Source: Solitalea canadensis DSM 3403 (GTDB lineage Bacteria; Bacteroidota; Bacteroidia; Sphingobacteriales; Sphingobacteriaceae). Taken from it: a DNA stretch of 64,000 bases. The DNA is taken from NCBI RefSeq assembly GCF_000242635.2, contig NC_017770.1:124001-188000 (forward strand), in the 5' to 3' direction. The notes under the pieces are model-generated. The model searched no databases. It worked only from the letters and a program-made list of their open reading frames with translations, and was not told the origin of the DNA. Each line of letters opens with the position of its first letter. Positions within the stretch are counted from its first letter, which is position 1. A program made the translations under genes and the position numbers. Positions 63,136 through 64,000 of this stretch are shown piece after piece.

Positions 63136-63705
63136 TCAGAGGAAGGAAAATAATAAGATAAGGAAGATAGATTTTCGCAGTTTGGCGAGTGATCTTCCCA
63201 ATAGGTTTCGGACAGTTTTGGGTGAAATTTGAAGTTTCGACGCAATTTCAGCAGTAGTTAGTCCTTCGTAGTGTCGTAGCCTAAATATTGTTTGTTGTTG
63301 CAAAGGTAAGGTAGCAATTAATGCTTCAAGGGCCTCAATAAGTTCTCTGTGAAGCAGTTTAGCGTCGGCTCTGTCAACTGCATTTTCTAATTGAAAAATC
63401 AGATCCGGCATAGCTGTATACCGTTCTTCCTTATCAATCAAATTAAAAACCTTATTTCGCACAGCAATGTGCAAATAAGCTCCTATGTTTTCAATTTCAA
63501 TTTCTTCCCTTCTTATCCACAACTGTGTAAAAACATCTTGAATGACATCCTGAGCTCTATCCGAATCATTCAAACGTTTGTAGGCACTATTAAAAGCCTG
63601 TTTCCAATATTTTTGATATAAAGAATCGAAAGCAGCTTTGTTCCCACCTTTTATTTGATTAAGAAGTAAAGAATCTTCAGAAGAACTTGAGTTTTGATTA
63701 AACAT
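63136..63705 (-). CDS. ECF-type RNA polymerase sigma factor (PUL 5)
   Basis: 189 residues. Region 2 (SDRAQDVIQDVFTQLWIRRE, about 47-66) and region 4 HTH (LTTAEIASKLQISPKTVRNLL, about 148-168) are intact. Pairs with the FecR gene that follows by 109 bases. Confidence 0.93.
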   Translation of the reverse strand: MFNQNSSSSEDSLLLNQIKGGNKAAFDSLYQKYWKQAFNSAYKRLNDSDRAQDVIQDVFTQLWIRREEIEIENIGAYLHIAVRNKVFNLIDKEERYTAMPDLIFQLENAVDRADAKLLHRELIEALEALIATLPLQQQTIFRLRHYEGLTTAEIASKLQISPKTVRNLLGRSLAKLRKSIFLILLFSFL

Positions 63706-63891
63706 TTATACCCTCAATAATGTCAAACTTAATCAATATTATCAAAATTGAAAATTAAAGAAAGTAAATCTCCTTGAATTGTATACTATATATTTTCATC
63801 TGTTAAGTCGAAGGCCCAAAATGCCTTTACTATTTAACTGGAAAATAGTTTCGAATGACAAAACAAATATCTATCCGTAGGATTGCAGCAC

Positions 63892-63921
63892 GCTAACTAT
63901 CTGAGTTAGATGGGTAGCGTT
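63892..63921. terminator. Hairpin near the window end
   Basis: ACGCTA and TAGCGT close a stem with an inner CTATCT/AGATGG helix and loop GAGTT, followed by TTAAAAAA. The 295-base stretch 63706-64000 holds nothing else I can identify. Confidence 0.4.
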
Positions 63922-64000
63922 TAAAAAATTAAGGTTGCTCTATTCAATATAAGGAGGACACAAGCAAAGAAATTAGTTATGTATATTTATAAAATGTGTG

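Noticed and set aside
1-64000. CRISPR arrays, tRNA and rRNA genes
   Set aside because: No regularly spaced repeats with unique spacers, and no cloverleaf or rRNA-like segments were seen by eye; a dedicated scan could still find a tRNA.

Overview
The window comes from a Bacteroidota genome, most like a Sphingobacteriales or Chitinophagales soil or freshwater glycan degrader. The evidence is five SusC/SusD pairs, ECF sigma/FecR regulator pairs beside two of them, SusC proteins with STN and carboxypeptidase-regulatory-like N-termini, LytS/LytTR two-component pairs, a promoter matching TAnnTTTG, and few Shine-Dalgarno sequences. I saw no rRNA, tRNA or CRISPR array.

Layout. 1-3092: TPR protein (cut by the window edge) and small exported or membrane proteins of unknown role. 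3236-16680: PUL 1, an alpha-glucoside type locus (ECF sigma, FecR, SusC, SusD, GH13, GH65) followed by a LytTR regulator and its kinase. 16715-22947: assorted genes (exported protein, dienelactone hydrolase, TPR lipoprotein, acetyltransferase, K+ channel, DinB protein) and a structured intergenic repeat. 23318-31829: PUL 2 (SusC, SusD, LamG-like lipoprotein, GH3), with the decayed C-terminus of a GH29 alpha-L-fucosidase between the lipoprotein and GH3. 31926-35447: PdxR/MocR regulator, acetyltransferase, YggS and a lone AAA+ ATPase. 35544-43895: DUF5916 protein, SusA-like GH13 with a divergent LytS/LytTR pair, and a PLP decarboxylase. 44081-49149: PUL 4, SusC/SusD beside a truncated ECF sigma gene. 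49234-52989: the defence island. 53036-55453: sulfane-sulfur operon (Crp/Fnr, broken TauE/SafE, OsmC, rhodanese, YgaP-like, DUF6132). 55640-63705: PUL 5 on the minus strand (ECF sigma, FecR, SusC, SusD, TlpA-like thioredoxin).

The most interesting system is the minus-strand operon 49288-52509. It encodes a 748-residue long prokaryotic Argonaute with an apparently intact 5'-phosphate-binding MID motif but a PIWI domain lacking at least two catalytic aspartates. Overlapping it by 13 bases is a 293-residue protein with two C-terminal membrane helices. This arrangement suggests guide-directed sensing that triggers a membrane effector (abortive infection). A 31-codon ORF of unknown role lies just upstream. 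The cassette is bracketed by related REP-like palindromes, one pair of which flanks the frameshifted remnant of a REP-associated Y1 transposase, so the module sits in a mobile or recombining site.

Other decay in the window (GH29, ECF sigma, TauE/SafE) points to ongoing remodelling of accessory loci.
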